A DNA stretch of 64,000 bases, from the NCBI GenBank assembly GCA_040380855.1, contig JBEIIG010000009.1, positions 15,978-79,977 of the forward strand, given 5' to 3'. A program made the position numbers and the translations under genes. Of the stretch, positions 20,701 to 28,869 are shown one piece after another. Under the pieces are notes generated by a model. The model did no database searches and had not been told where the DNA came from. It saw nothing but the letters and a program-made list of their open reading frames with translations. Each line of letters opens with the position of its first letter. Within the stretch, counting starts at the first letter, position 1. This DNA is from VFMC01 sp040380855 (GTDB lineage Bacteria; Actinomycetota; Acidimicrobiia; Acidimicrobiales; Ilumatobacteraceae).

Positions 20701-21441
20701 TCAGAGTGCCGCTGAGACGATGGCGTCCCAGTTGCCCTGGAGGAGCAGATAGTCGTACACGCCGTGCAGCACCATGCACGGGATGATCGACCCCGACACT
20801 CGCCGCAGCGCGTAGAGGCCCAGGCCGATCACGGCCGTCTGCACGACCTGGATCAGTGTCGAGCCCACCTCGGCGCCGACGAGGATGTTGGGCAGGTGGA
20901 ACAGGCCGAAGAGTGCGGCAGCCACCAGTGCTGCCGTGCGCTCGGTGCTGAACACACGTCGGCCTCCGACGAGCAGCAGGCCACGGAATGTGAACTCTTC
21001 GGTGACACCCACCAGCATCACGGTGGCGAGGCAACCGACGATGTAGGTCGATCCCGCATCGGTGGGGCCGGCGTCGGCGAACACGAGCAGCCCGGCGAGC
21101 GCGAGCAGGACCGGGAAGGCCCACAGCCACCGCCTGCTGGTGCGGGACGGATCGCGCAGCACCGACTTCCACCAACCGAGCTTGGTGGTGACCACCACCT
21201 GGAACGCCAGCACGACGAGCAGCGGGATGATGAACTGACGCACCCACGGCGTGCTCTGGTCGCCGAGGAACTCGAAGCTCACCCGGTCGTCGCCGGGAAC
21301 GAGCGCGATGAGCCCGATCCAGATGACGACATGTGCGACGAAGATGCCGAGCAACAGCGCGAAGGTGGGCTTCACCCCCTCGTCGACTCGGAGCTCGTTG
21401 GTCGGTGCGGCGACGTGTTCGGTGGTCACGCGGCGCGACAT
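20701..21441 (-). CDS. CPBP-family intramembrane glutamic endopeptidase
   Basis: 246 aa, seven to eight predicted membrane helices. It holds the CPBP/Abi signature: EEFTFRG (the EExxxR motif with catalytic Glu), FGLFHLPN (FxxxH) and a late VLHGVYDYLLL. These Rce1-like proteases cleave substrates within the membrane; the substrate is unknown. Its ATG shares one base with the recF stop, so it is cotranslated with recF and inserted between recF and the DciA-like gene, an arrangement absent from mycobacteria. Confidence 0.88.
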   Translation of the reverse strand: MSRRVTTEHVAAPTNELRVDEGVKPTFALLLGIFVAHVVIWIGLIALVPGDDRVSFEFLGDQSTPWVRQFIIPLLVVLAFQVVVTTKLGWWKSVLRDPSRTSRRWLWAFPVLLALAGLLVFADAGPTDAGSTYIVGCLATVMLVGVTEEFTFRGLLLVGGRRVFSTERTAALVAAALFGLFHLPNILVGAEVGSTLIQVVQTAVIGLGLYALRRVSGSIIPCMVLHGVYDYLLLQGNWDAIVSAAL

Positions 21442-22526
21442 TAGTCAGGTGAAACGACTGCTCCGGACGAGATGCGCACCAGGGCATCGGGGTGCGCTGC
21501 CGCCGGCAGCGTGGCAGCGGTGGTGAGCACCACCTGGCCCGGTGGCAGATGGCGCAGCAGTGCCGTGGCGCGCTCGTCGTCGAGTTCGCTCAGCACATCG
21601 TCGAGCACCAACACGGGCGCACTGCCGGTGCGCTCGGCCACCAGGCGGTGCGCTGCCAGGCGCAACGCGAGCGCCAACGTGCGCTGCTCGCCCTGCGACG
21701 CATGGGTGCGCGCCGGCATGCCGTTCAAGAACAGTTCCACGTCGTCGCGGTGTGGGCCGACGGTCGACACACCACGGCGCACATCGTCGGTGCGTGCACC
21801 GGCCAGCGCAGTGGCCAGGCCCATCCGGCGCCAGTCGGGCTCATAACGCAGCTCCACCGCAGTCGGTCGGCCGGCGAGTTGTTCATAGGCCTCGAGCGTG
21901 AGGGGGTCGAGTTTGGCGATGAGCACCGAGCGGGCATGGCCGAACTGCTCGCCGAGTTCGGCCAACTTCGCGTCCCACACGTCGAGGGTGATCTCGGTCT
22001 CGTCGTTCAACCGCCCGGCGGCCTGCTTCAGCAAGGTGTTGCGCTGTTTCACCACGCGGTCGAGTTCGAGCCGCATTGCGTCGTACTTCAGCGCCAACGA
22101 CACGAGTGTGTCGTCCATGAACCGTCGCCGTTCGCCGGGTCCCTCTTTCACGATCACCAGGTCGTCGGGCGAGAACACGCTCACCCGCACCACGCCCAAC
22201 AGATCGCGGCTGCGTTCCAGACGGTTGCGGTTCACCAGCACCCGGTTGCGGCCGATCCGGCCGATTTCGGCCTCGACCAGCAGTTCACGGCCGTCGTCGT
22301 GCAGCACCGCGGCCCGGATGACCGCCGTGTCGGCGCCCATGCGCACCATCGCCTCGGTGGGCGCGCCACGAAAACTGTCGAGTCGGGCGAGATACGCCAA
22401 GGCCTCGGCGAAGTTCGTCTTCCCCTGCCCGTTCAGACCCACCACCGCGGTGATCCCCGGCTGCAGATCGAACGAGGCGCTGCTGTAGTTGCGGAAGTCG
22501 ACGAGCTCGAGGTGGGTGACGATCAT
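21441..22526 (-). CDS. recF: DNA replication/repair protein RecF
   Basis: 361 aa SMC-like ATPase that helps load RecA at gaps. Walker A GLNGQGKTNFAEAL near residues 30-43, the RecF pattern FSPDDLVIVKEGPGERRRFMD, signature ASQGEQRTLALALRLA and Walker B/D-loop VLDDVLSELDDERA are all present. The start overlaps the dnaN stop by 4 nt (ATGA). Length and order dnaA-dnaN-recF are standard. Confidence 0.96.
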   Translation of the reverse strand: MIVTHLELVDFRNYSSASFDLQPGITAVVGLNGQGKTNFAEALAYLARLDSFRGAPTEAMVRMGADTAVIRAAVLHDDGRELLVEAEIGRIGRNRVLVNRNRLERSRDLLGVVRVSVFSPDDLVIVKEGPGERRRFMDDTLVSLALKYDAMRLELDRVVKQRNTLLKQAAGRLNDETEITLDVWDAKLAELGEQFGHARSVLIAKLDPLTLEAYEQLAGRPTAVELRYEPDWRRMGLATALAGARTDDVRRGVSTVGPHRDDVELFLNGMPARTHASQGEQRTLALALRLAAHRLVAERTGSAPVLVLDDVLSELDDERATALLRHLPPGQVVLTTAATLPAAAHPDALVRISSGAVVSPD

Positions 22527-23638
22527 GTGTCGTGCTGGACACGCACCGGCATGAGGAGATACAGGAAGTCGGTGTTGCCCGAGCCACGGATGATCGCCGG
22601 CTTCAGGCCATCGGTCGTCGACAGGGTGACCTCGTCGTTGGGCACTGCTTCGACACCTGCGGCGAGGTACTCGGGGTTGAACGCCACCTTCAACTCGTCG
22701 CCTGTGGCGGTGGCATCGAGTTCCTCGCTCGCGTTGCCCACGTCTTGGGTGATCGTGGTGAGCTGCAGCGACTCGGCCGTGATCTTCAGTCGCAGCACCG
22801 ACGTGGTGGTGGCCGTATCGCGGGCCAGGATCTTCATACGCCGGATGGCATCGAGCAGGTCGCCGCGGTTGACGGTGAGCAGGTTGGGATGGCTCGGCGG
22901 GATGAGTTGGCGGTAGTTCGGGAAGTCGCCGGGGATGAGCCGGGTGCTCAGCCGGGTGCCACCGATCTCGAAGGTGGCGTCGTTATCGCCGATGCGCAAC
23001 GTGACCTCCGAGCCGTCGCCCAGCACACGCTGCAGTTCGTTCAACGCCCGCGCCGGAACGAGGACACGCTGCTCGGGGCCGAGCACGCTCACGCCCGGCA
23101 GGTCGCGTACCGCCAGGCGGTACGAGTCGGTGGCCACCAACCGCAGACCGTCGTTCTCGGCGGCCAGCAGCACGCCGGTGAGCACCGGTCGTCCCTCGTC
23201 CTTGCTCGCCGCGCTCACCACCTGGCGCAGCGCCTCGCCGAACACACCGGCGTCGAGGGTGACGGCCGACGCCGACGGCGGGTTGATGCGCGGGTAGTCG
23301 TCGAACGACAGGGCGCGCACGCTGAACTGCGACCGACCGGCGCTGATCTTCACGTCGTCGTCGCCCATGGCGATCTCGACACGACCGGCCGGGAGGGCAC
23401 GCACGATGTCGGCCGACAACTTCGCGGGGATGACCGCGCCCCCGTCGACTTCGCCACCGACGGCGATGACTTTCTGGATGGTGAGTTCGAGATCGGTGCC
23501 GGTGATCGAGAGTTGATCGCCGAGCACTTCGAGACGGAGGCCCGACAGCACGGGAAGCGTGCCGGTACGACCGGTAGCAGCGCGACTGGCGGTGGCCAGT
23601 GCTTCGGCCAGGACGTCTCGTTCGCAGCGGAACTTCAC
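22523..23638 (-). CDS. dnaN: DNA polymerase III beta sliding clamp
   Basis: 371 aa from the GTG at 23638, preceded by GAAAGG at the right distance; the in-frame ATG at 23752 lies in the intergenic region and is not supported. It begins VKFRCERDVLAEALATASRA and carries the three clamp domains: RTGTLPVLSGLRLEV, PVLTGVLLAAENDGLRLVATDSYRLAVRDLP and the C-terminal YLLMPVRV. It encircles DNA and tethers polymerase III. Transcription comes from the dnaA side, across the 223-bp candidate origin spacer. Confidence 0.96.
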   Translation of the reverse strand: MKFRCERDVLAEALATASRAATGRTGTLPVLSGLRLEVLGDQLSITGTDLELTIQKVIAVGGEVDGGAVIPAKLSADIVRALPAGRVEIAMGDDDVKISAGRSQFSVRALSFDDYPRINPPSASAVTLDAGVFGEALRQVVSAASKDEGRPVLTGVLLAAENDGLRLVATDSYRLAVRDLPGVSVLGPEQRVLVPARALNELQRVLGDGSEVTLRIGDNDATFEIGGTRLSTRLIPGDFPNYRQLIPPSHPNLLTVNRGDLLDAIRRMKILARDTATTTSVLRLKITAESLQLTTITQDVGNASEELDATATGDELKVAFNPEYLAAGVEAVPNDEVTLSTTDGLKPAIIRGSGNTDFLYLLMPVRVQHDT

Positions 23639-23861
23639 AGGGCAACCTTTCTCACCATTCGGATGGATGACATGGTAATGGTCGTAATAAGGGCTGGGGA
23701 TTGTGCACAACGTGCTGTCGCACCAGCGTGCAGGTGCTTTTCGACCACACAATGTGATCCACCGTGGTCCACAGGTCGGAAATCACACCGACGTGGTTCG
23801 GTGGACGACCAGCGCACCGTCCACCGCGATCGACACCGCGTCCCCATGATGTCCCCAGCGT
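23639..23861. other. dnaA-dnaN intergenic region, candidate oriC
   Basis: The 223-bp gap between dnaN and dnaA, where actinobacteria usually hold oriC. DnaA-box-like sites are TTGTGCACA (23701-23709, palindromic, one mismatch to TTGTCCACA) and TGGTCCACA (23765-23773, one mismatch). A comparatively AT-rich stretch at 23670-23693 could be the unwinding element. The box number is low for an actinobacterial origin, so other boxes upstream of dnaA (25302-25322) and after parB (30682-30702) may take part. Confidence 0.45.
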
Positions 23862-25262
23862 TCAACTGGCCTTCAGTCGCTGGATGAGGTCGGTCACCTG
23901 GTCGTACACCTGCTTGCGCTCTTTCATCTGACGCTGGATCTTGTCGACGGCGTGGATGACCGTGGTGTGATCGCGGCCGCCGAACAGGCGGGCGATGCTG
24001 GGGTAACTCAGGTCGGTGAGTTCGCGGAACACGTACATCGCGGTCTGGCGGGCGGCGACGAGAGGTCGCTGGCGGCTGCGCCCACGCAACGCCTCGACCG
24101 AGAACCCGAGGATGGTGGCGATCTCGGTGAGCATCTCGTCGTCGGTGCGGGGCTTGACGAAGGTGTCGGTGAGCAGGTCGCCCAGCAGTTGTTCGGCCAG
24201 ATGGGTGGTGATGGGCACGTGATTCAAGCTGGCGTAGGCGGTGACCCGGATGAGTGCGCCTTCGAGTTCGCGGATGTTCGACGTGATGTGACTGGCGATG
24301 AACTCGAGCGTGTCGGCCGGCACGGGGCTGCGATCGCGTTCGGCCTTGTTGCGCAAGATGGCGAGACGGGTCTCGAGGTCGGGCGGCTGGATGTCGGTGA
24401 TCAGGCCCCACTTGAAACGTCCGCGCAGTCGTTCCTCGAGCGTGGGGATGGCGTCGGGCATGCGGTCGCTCGAGATGACGATCTGCTTGTTCGCGCCGTG
24501 GAGCGAGTTGAAGGTGTGGAAGAACTCTTCCTGCAGACCCTCTTTGCCCTCCATGAACTGGATGTCGTCGATGAGCAGCACGTCGATGTCGCGGTAGCGC
24601 CGTTTGAACGCGCCGATGGTGTTGCTGCGGATGCCGTCGACGTACTCGTTCAGGAAGGTCTCGGTGCTGACGTAGCGCACTGTGTCGTGCTGGTAGTGGC
24701 GGTGCACGTAGTGACCGATGGCGTGCAGCAAGTGGGTCTTGCCGAGGCCGGCCGAGCCGTAGATGAACAACGGGTTGTACGACCGGCCGGGCGTCTCGGC
24801 GACGCGCAGCGCTGCCGCCAGAGCGAACTGGTTGGAGGCACCCTTCACGAACGTCTCGAACGTGTACCGCGGGTTCAGCCCGGCGAGGTCGAGTGCCGAC
24901 TCGTTGCTGCGGCCCGACGAGTTGCCGGTCCGCGACCCTGCGGCCTGCCCGGTGTCGGAGCCTGCCGTCACGGCCTGGCTGGGCGCCTCGACAGGTTCGT
25001 CGACGGCGAGGTCGGCGTCGGGCACGACTACCACCAGATGGCGATGCGATGCCCCGATCTCTTCGAGGGCGTCGTTCACCAGGGCGATGTAGCGGGTGAG
25101 GATGCGGTCGCGGACGTGGTTGTTCGGCGCGCTGATCTGGAGTTCGTCGGCATCGCTGTCGAGGGCGACGACATCTTGGAACGTCGAGAACCACACGGCC
25201 TCCGACACCTGGGCTCGCAGGAGTTGAGCAACAGCCGTCCACACCTGTTCGGTATCGCTCAC
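23862..25262 (-). CDS. dnaA: Chromosomal replication initiator DnaA
   Basis: 466 aa from the GTG at 25262 with a strong GGAGG 5-6 nt upstream. A longer in-frame ATG at 25322 lies on a DnaA box and is rejected. Domain I (1-85) starts SDTEQVWTAVAQLLRAQVSEAVWFSTF, then a linker. The AAA+ domain has Walker A YGSAGLGKTHLLHAIG, Walker B LLIDDIQFM and sensor motifs. Domain IV carries the DnaA-box-binding helix GGRDHTTVIHAVDKI. It opens the origin and loads DnaB. A palindromic DnaA-box pair 40-60 nt upstream implies autoregulation. Confidence 0.96.
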   Translation of the reverse strand: MSDTEQVWTAVAQLLRAQVSEAVWFSTFQDVVALDSDADELQISAPNNHVRDRILTRYIALVNDALEEIGASHRHLVVVVPDADLAVDEPVEAPSQAVTAGSDTGQAAGSRTGNSSGRSNESALDLAGLNPRYTFETFVKGASNQFALAAALRVAETPGRSYNPLFIYGSAGLGKTHLLHAIGHYVHRHYQHDTVRYVSTETFLNEYVDGIRSNTIGAFKRRYRDIDVLLIDDIQFMEGKEGLQEEFFHTFNSLHGANKQIVISSDRMPDAIPTLEERLRGRFKWGLITDIQPPDLETRLAILRNKAERDRSPVPADTLEFIASHITSNIRELEGALIRVTAYASLNHVPITTHLAEQLLGDLLTDTFVKPRTDDEMLTEIATILGFSVEALRGRSRQRPLVAARQTAMYVFRELTDLSYPSIARLFGGRDHTTVIHAVDKIQRQMKERKQVYDQVTDLIQRLKAS

Positions 25263-25301
25263 CTGCACCTCCGTTCCGATGGGTTCGAGACGTCCACATA
25301 G

Positions 25302-25322
25302 TTGTCCACAGAATGTGGACAA
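25302..25322. promoter_or_regulatory. Palindromic pair of DnaA boxes upstream of dnaA
   Basis: TTGTCCACA (25302-25310) and TGTGGACAA (25314-25322) are perfect inverted DnaA boxes separated by GAA, a 21-bp perfect palindrome, 40-60 nt before the dnaA start. A third, one-mismatch box ATATCCACA lies at 25379-25387. They sit in the 272-bp divergent gap between dnaA and rpmH and probably autoregulate dnaA and contribute to origin binding. Confidence 0.75.
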
Positions 25323-25534
25323 CGAATCCGGGTCGCACCACGACCGGTCGACTCGTGGGAGGTGTCACCGTAGCAGACATATCCACAACCCTCTCACGGG
25401 ACCGCGGGTTGCCCCAGCAGGGGTGTCGCCCTAACCTACGGAGGTTCACTGCTCGGTGGCGGGTTCGTGCCGCATCCGACTGTGACACCCCGATCTGCCT
25501 GCACCGTTGTGTGGTGCCCTGTGAGGAGGATGGC

Positions 25535-25669
25535 GTGAAGCGCACGTTCCAACCCAACAACCGTCGTCGTGCGAAGAAGCACGGCTTTCGTCAGCGGATG
25601 CGCACCCGCGCCGGCCAGGGCGTGCTGAAGGCCCGTCGCGCCAAGGGCCGGCACCGTCTGTCGGCTTGA
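25535..25669 (+). CDS. rpmH: 50S ribosomal protein bL34
   Basis: 44 aa. The GTG at 25535 has GAGGAGGA just upstream. The product begins VKRTFQPNNRRRAKKHGFRQRM and ends GRHRLSA, as expected for L34, a very basic protein of the large subunit. The frame is open upstream to 25313 but without similarity. The stop overlaps the rnpA start by 4 nt (TTGA), giving the classical rpmH-rnpA pair. Confidence 0.96.
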   Translation: MKRTFQPNNRRRAKKHGFRQRMRTRAGQGVLKARRAKGRHRLSA

Positions 25670-26004
25670 TCTGGCGTATCCGCGACCGCGAGACCTTCGT
25701 GCGCCTGGCGCGCGACGGTCGTCGGTCACGGGCCGGAGTGCTGTGGTGCACCGCTGTTCTCGATCCGTCCTTGTCGCCGCCTCGGGTGGCGTTTGCGATC
25801 GGTCGCGCCATCGGGCCGGCCGTGATCCGCAATCGGCTGCGCCGTCAGATCCGTGCGCTCGTGACAGCGATCGACCTGCCACCGGGCGCGTATCTGATCG
25901 GCGCTCGTCCGGGCGCCGCCGAACGGTCGTACCTCGAGCTCCGCGCCGATCTCGAACGCATGCTGACCAGTCGCCCGTCACCCAGCAGCGCCAGAGTCGA
26001 CTGA
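25666..26004 (+). CDS. rnpA: Ribonuclease P protein component
   Basis: 112 aa from a TTG at 25666 overlapping the rpmH stop. Contains the family signature FAIGRAIGPAVIRNRLRRQIRAL (RNR motif) that contacts P RNA. With the RNase P RNA it trims the 5' leader of pre-tRNAs. Its stop overlaps the likely CTG start of yidD. Confidence 0.92.
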   Translation: MIWRIRDRETFVRLARDGRRSRAGVLWCTAVLDPSLSPPRVAFAIGRAIGPAVIRNRLRRQIRALVTAIDLPPGAYLIGARPGAAERSYLELRADLERMLTSRPSPSSARVD

Positions 26005-26237
26005 AGCGCGCACTACTCCGCTTAGTTCACATGTATCAGTTGGGCGCCGAGGGCCGGCCGTCGCCGTGCCGCTTCACCCCCACCTGCTCCGCCTACGCCG
26101 TCGACGCGCTGCAGCACTACGGCACCGGCCGAGGCCTGCTGCTCGTCGTGCGGCGTCTGTTGCGATGCCGCCCCTTCGGACCCTCTGGCTGGGATCCGGT
26201 CCCCGACACCTTCCTGCGAAAGCGAGTCGACGCATGA
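26001..26237 (+). CDS. yidD: Membrane protein insertion efficiency factor YidD, probable CTG start
   Basis: 78 aa if read from CTG at 26001, giving LKRALLRLVHMYQLGAEGRP; the first ATG (26031) would remove the conserved N-terminal amphipathic segment found in YidD proteins. The core PCRFTPTCSAYAVDALQHYG and CRPFGPSGWDPVP are diagnostic. It assists YidC-dependent insertion of membrane proteins. The CTG overlaps the rnpA stop as CTGA and the 3' end overlaps yidC as ATGA, so translation is probably coupled throughout. No Shine-Dalgarno is visible. Confidence 0.88.
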   Translation: MKRALLRLVHMYQLGAEGRPSPCRFTPTCSAYAVDALQHYGTGRGLLLVVRRLLRCRPFGPSGWDPVPDTFLRKRVDA

Positions 26238-27271
26238 TCGCCTTTGGTCTGTTCGAAGGCCCGGCATGGTTGCTGGCCAAGTTCTACGACTTCACCCATA
26301 ACTACGTCGTCGCCATCTCGCTGATCGCGCTGGTGGTGATGCTCATCACCGCCCCCCTGCAGTTGAAGGCCACCAAGGGGATGCTCGAGATGCAGCGACT
26401 GCAGCCGCATCTGCGCCGTCTGCAGCAGCAGCACCGCGGCGACCGGCAGAAGCTCAACGAAGAGATGATGAAGCTCTACCAGGAGCACAAGGTGAATCCC
26501 TTGGCCTCCTGCTTCCCGCTGCTCCTGCAGTTCCCGGTGTTCATCATCATGTTCCAGGTGCTGCACGGTCTGACCGCGTCGATCGAAGGTCGTGAGGGGT
26601 TCCCGGGCTTCACACCCAAGTACATCTCGAGCGGATCGCAGCTGTACCGCGATCTGGTCGGGCAGAGCGAGATGCTGGCCTGGGGCATCGACTTGGCGAA
26701 GCGGCCGATCGATGCGATCGGCGAGTCGTTCAGCGGCGGTTTCGTCTACGCCTTGCTGGTGGTGGCGCTCGGTGCGCTGTACCTCGTCCAACAGAAGATG
26801 GTCGCTGCACGCGCCACGATGAGTCCGACGATGTCGCCGATGCAGCAGAAGATCATGCAGTACCTGCCGGTGGTCTTCGCTGTCTTCCTGGTCTTCTACC
26901 TCACCGGCCTCGTCATCTACTACATGGCCCAGGCGATCTTCCGGATCGGCCTGCAGTGGTACATCACTCGCCGCTTCTACAAGGGCGAGCAGTCGCTCGG
27001 CCGCCAGGCCATGGCAGCCGGCGAGCAGGCGCGTGAGATGGCCAAGTCCGAACCAGGTGGCGGTGGTCTGTTCGGACAGATCAAGAAAGAGGCTGCGGCA
27101 GCCAAGGGTGCCTCGGCCAAGAACGCGAAGCCGGCGTCGTCGACGACGGTGAGCAAGCGGGTGACCGCACCGAAGAACAAGCCGACGCCGACAGGCAAGG
27201 GTGGACGGCCTGCGCCGTCGGGTCGCGCAGGGCGACCCAAGCCCGGCCCGTCGCGTCCCCCGAAGCAGTAG
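26234..27271 (+). CDS. yidC: Membrane protein insertase YidC/Oxa1
   Basis: 345 aa, short actinobacterial type without the large periplasmic domain. A first helix (about 20-42, NYVVAISLIALVVMLITAPL) is followed by the cytoplasmic hairpin loop (KGMLEMQRLQPHLRRLQQQH), NPLASCFPLLLQFPVFIIMF, and helices near 180-200 and 215-250. The tail (about 280-345) is lysine/proline-rich and binds ribosomes in related proteins. It inserts membrane proteins with or without SecYEG. Confidence 0.94.
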   Translation: MIAFGLFEGPAWLLAKFYDFTHNYVVAISLIALVVMLITAPLQLKATKGMLEMQRLQPHLRRLQQQHRGDRQKLNEEMMKLYQEHKVNPLASCFPLLLQFPVFIIMFQVLHGLTASIEGREGFPGFTPKYISSGSQLYRDLVGQSEMLAWGIDLAKRPIDAIGESFSGGFVYALLVVALGALYLVQQKMVAARATMSPTMSPMQQKIMQYLPVVFAVFLVFYLTGLVIYYMAQAIFRIGLQWYITRRFYKGEQSLGRQAMAAGEQAREMAKSEPGGGGLFGQIKKEAAAAKGASAKNAKPASSTTVSKRVTAPKNKPTPTGKGGRPAPSGRAGRPKPGPSRPPKQ

Positions 27272-27280
27272 AGGACTCCG

Positions 27281-28153
27281 ATGGAATGGGTTGAGACAAC
27301 CGGTCGCACGATCGACGAAGCAAAGAGCGCAGCACTCGATCAGCTCGGTGTAGTGGAAGACGACGCCGAGTTCGAGATCGTCGAAGAGCCGCGAGTGGGC
27401 CTGTTCGGTCGACAGCGCGGCGAAGCTCGGGTGCGCGCTCGCATCCGCCCCACCACACCACGGCCGAAGGTCGAGCGCCGCGACCGCAAGAAGCGCAGCG
27501 ACGCGCCCGCGGCTGCGGCGACGGGCTCCGAAGGCGACCGCCAGCCTGCAGAACGGGCACCGAAGGCCGCGTCGCAGCGGTCGCGTCAGAACGGCGCACC
27601 GAAAGGCCAGTCGAAGCAACGACCGGCATCGTCCAGCGACGACACCGAAACGGTGTCGGCAACTCCCCCGCGTACCAAGGAGAACGAAGTGAGCGCTCAG
27701 CAGGTGGCCGATGAGGCAACGACGTTCATCACCGGGTTGGTCTCGGCCTTCGGCCTGGACGGGTCGACGGCCGCGGTCGTGGAGGGCGACGAGATCGAGG
27801 TGAAGGTGGAAGGCAGCGACCTCGGGTTGCTCGTCGGACCTCGCGGCACCACCCTGCAAGCAGTGCAGGAAATCACCCGCGTGGTGGCCCAGCGCCGTCT
27901 CGGCGACCACGACACCCATCTCCGGGTGGATGTCGGTGGATACCGCGAGCGCCGCCGCGAGGCACTGGGCCGCTTCGCCCAGCAGGTGGCCGACCAGGTG
28001 ATCGCCGACGGTGTGGCCCGGAGTCTCGAGCCGATGACCTCGGCCGACCGCAAGATCGTGCACGACGTGCTGGCCGATGTGGCCGGCGTAGCCACCAGTT
28101 CCGCAGGTGATGAGCCCCACCGCCGGGTGGTCATCTCGCCTGCGCATGCCTGA
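27281..28153 (+). CDS. jag: RNA-binding protein KhpB/Jag
   Basis: 290 aa. The Jag_N domain (1-55) starts MEWVETTGRTIDEAKSAALDQLGV and has VEEPRVGLFGRQRGEARV. A lysine/serine/proline-rich linker (60-125) follows, then a KH domain (about 150-215, VGPRGTTLQAVQEITRVV) and R3H (about 215-285, YRERRREALGRFAQQVADQ ... RKIVHDVLAD). It is an RNA chaperone partner of KhpA linked to cell elongation in other bacteria. An RBS-like GAGGACTCC lies before the ATG. It overlaps rsmG by 8 nt. Confidence 0.93.
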   Translation: MEWVETTGRTIDEAKSAALDQLGVVEDDAEFEIVEEPRVGLFGRQRGEARVRARIRPTTPRPKVERRDRKKRSDAPAAAATGSEGDRQPAERAPKAASQRSRQNGAPKGQSKQRPASSSDDTETVSATPPRTKENEVSAQQVADEATTFITGLVSAFGLDGSTAAVVEGDEIEVKVEGSDLGLLVGPRGTTLQAVQEITRVVAQRRLGDHDTHLRVDVGGYRERRREALGRFAQQVADQVIADGVARSLEPMTSADRKIVHDVLADVAGVATSSAGDEPHRRVVISPAHA

Positions 28154-28682
28154 CGACGACGAACTGCGGCGGGTTCTTTCCGAACTCCAGCGACGGGGAG
28201 CGATCGGCCCTGTCGACCTCGACAGCGCAATTGCGCACGCCGACGACTTCGTTGCCGCGTTGCCACTCGATGCGCACCGTGTCGTCGATCTGGGCTCGGG
28301 CGGTGGATTGCCGGCACTGGTCGTCGGTGTACGCCGACCCGATCTCGAGTTGGTGCTCGTGGAACGACGGGCCAAGCGAGCCGACCTGCTCCGGTATGCC
28401 GTTCGTGCACTCGGTATCGCCGAGCGGGTGGTGGTGACCGAGGTCGATGCTTCCCGGGTGGCGGATGTACTCGGTCTGGTCGCCGATGTCGTGACGGCCA
28501 GGAGTTTCGGTGCTCCTGCAGTGGTGATGCCACTCGCTGCCTCTGTACTCCCTTCGGGCGGCATGTTGTTGGTGAGCGATCCTCCCGATCGTGCCGCACG
28601 GTGGACCCCCGACGAGCTTGCCACCTGGGGTTTCGTCGAGATCGATCATGTCGGCGGAGTCCGGCGCCTTCGCCGTCGCTGA
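28146..28682 (+). CDS. rsmG: Divergent, short 16S rRNA (guanine-N7) methyltransferase RsmG
   Basis: 178 aa from the ATG at 28146 (an alternative ATG at 28107 is deep in jag). The SAM-binding motif VVDLGSGGGLPALVV, LVERRAKRADLLRYAVRALGI and DVVTARSFGAPAVV match RsmG/GidB, which methylates G527 of 16S rRNA. It lacks the N-terminal ERH-DSL-type segment, and GGMLLVSDPP replaces the usual GGxLLxxKG, so it is shorter than the usual 200-220 aa. A divergent or partly degenerate copy is possible. Its stop codon abuts the first parS. Confidence 0.8.
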   Translation: MPDDDELRRVLSELQRRGAIGPVDLDSAIAHADDFVAALPLDAHRVVDLGSGGGLPALVVGVRRPDLELVLVERRAKRADLLRYAVRALGIAERVVVTEVDASRVADVLGLVADVVTARSFGAPAVVMPLAASVLPSGGMLLVSDPPDRAARWTPDELATWGFVEIDHVGGVRRLRRR

Positions 28683-28698
28683 TGTTTCACGTGAAACA
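28683..28698. promoter_or_regulatory. parS site 1
   Basis: TGTTTCACGTGAAACA, the perfect 16-bp palindromic bacterial parS, beginning right after the rsmG stop codon. ParB nucleates here and spreads, with ParA driving origin segregation. Confidence 0.95.
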
Positions 28699-28742
28699 TC
28701 CGGTCAACATCCTCCACTGACACCAATCGGGGGTGCTGGCGA

Positions 28743-28758
28743 TGTTTCACGTGAAACA
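28743..28758. promoter_or_regulatory. parS site 2
   Basis: A second perfect TGTTTCACGTGAAACA, exactly 60 bp after the first and with the same flanks (GA before, TC after). It lies in the rsmG-parA gap, about 110 bp before the parA start, so ParB binding could also repress parAB. Confidence 0.95.
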
Positions 28759-28869
28759 TCCAGGCGTGCCAGGGTGCACCGATCCGGCGGGTCAAGTTGC
28801 TAACGTGCTGGCGAGGCGGAGTCGACGGTCGAATTGGCCGCACCCGCACCGATCAGGAGTTGACACACC

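Noticed and set aside
25263..25322. An ATG at 25322 as the dnaA start
   Set aside because: The 20 added residues have no similarity, the codons overlap a palindromic DnaA-box pair, and the GTG at 25262 has a perfect GGAGG.
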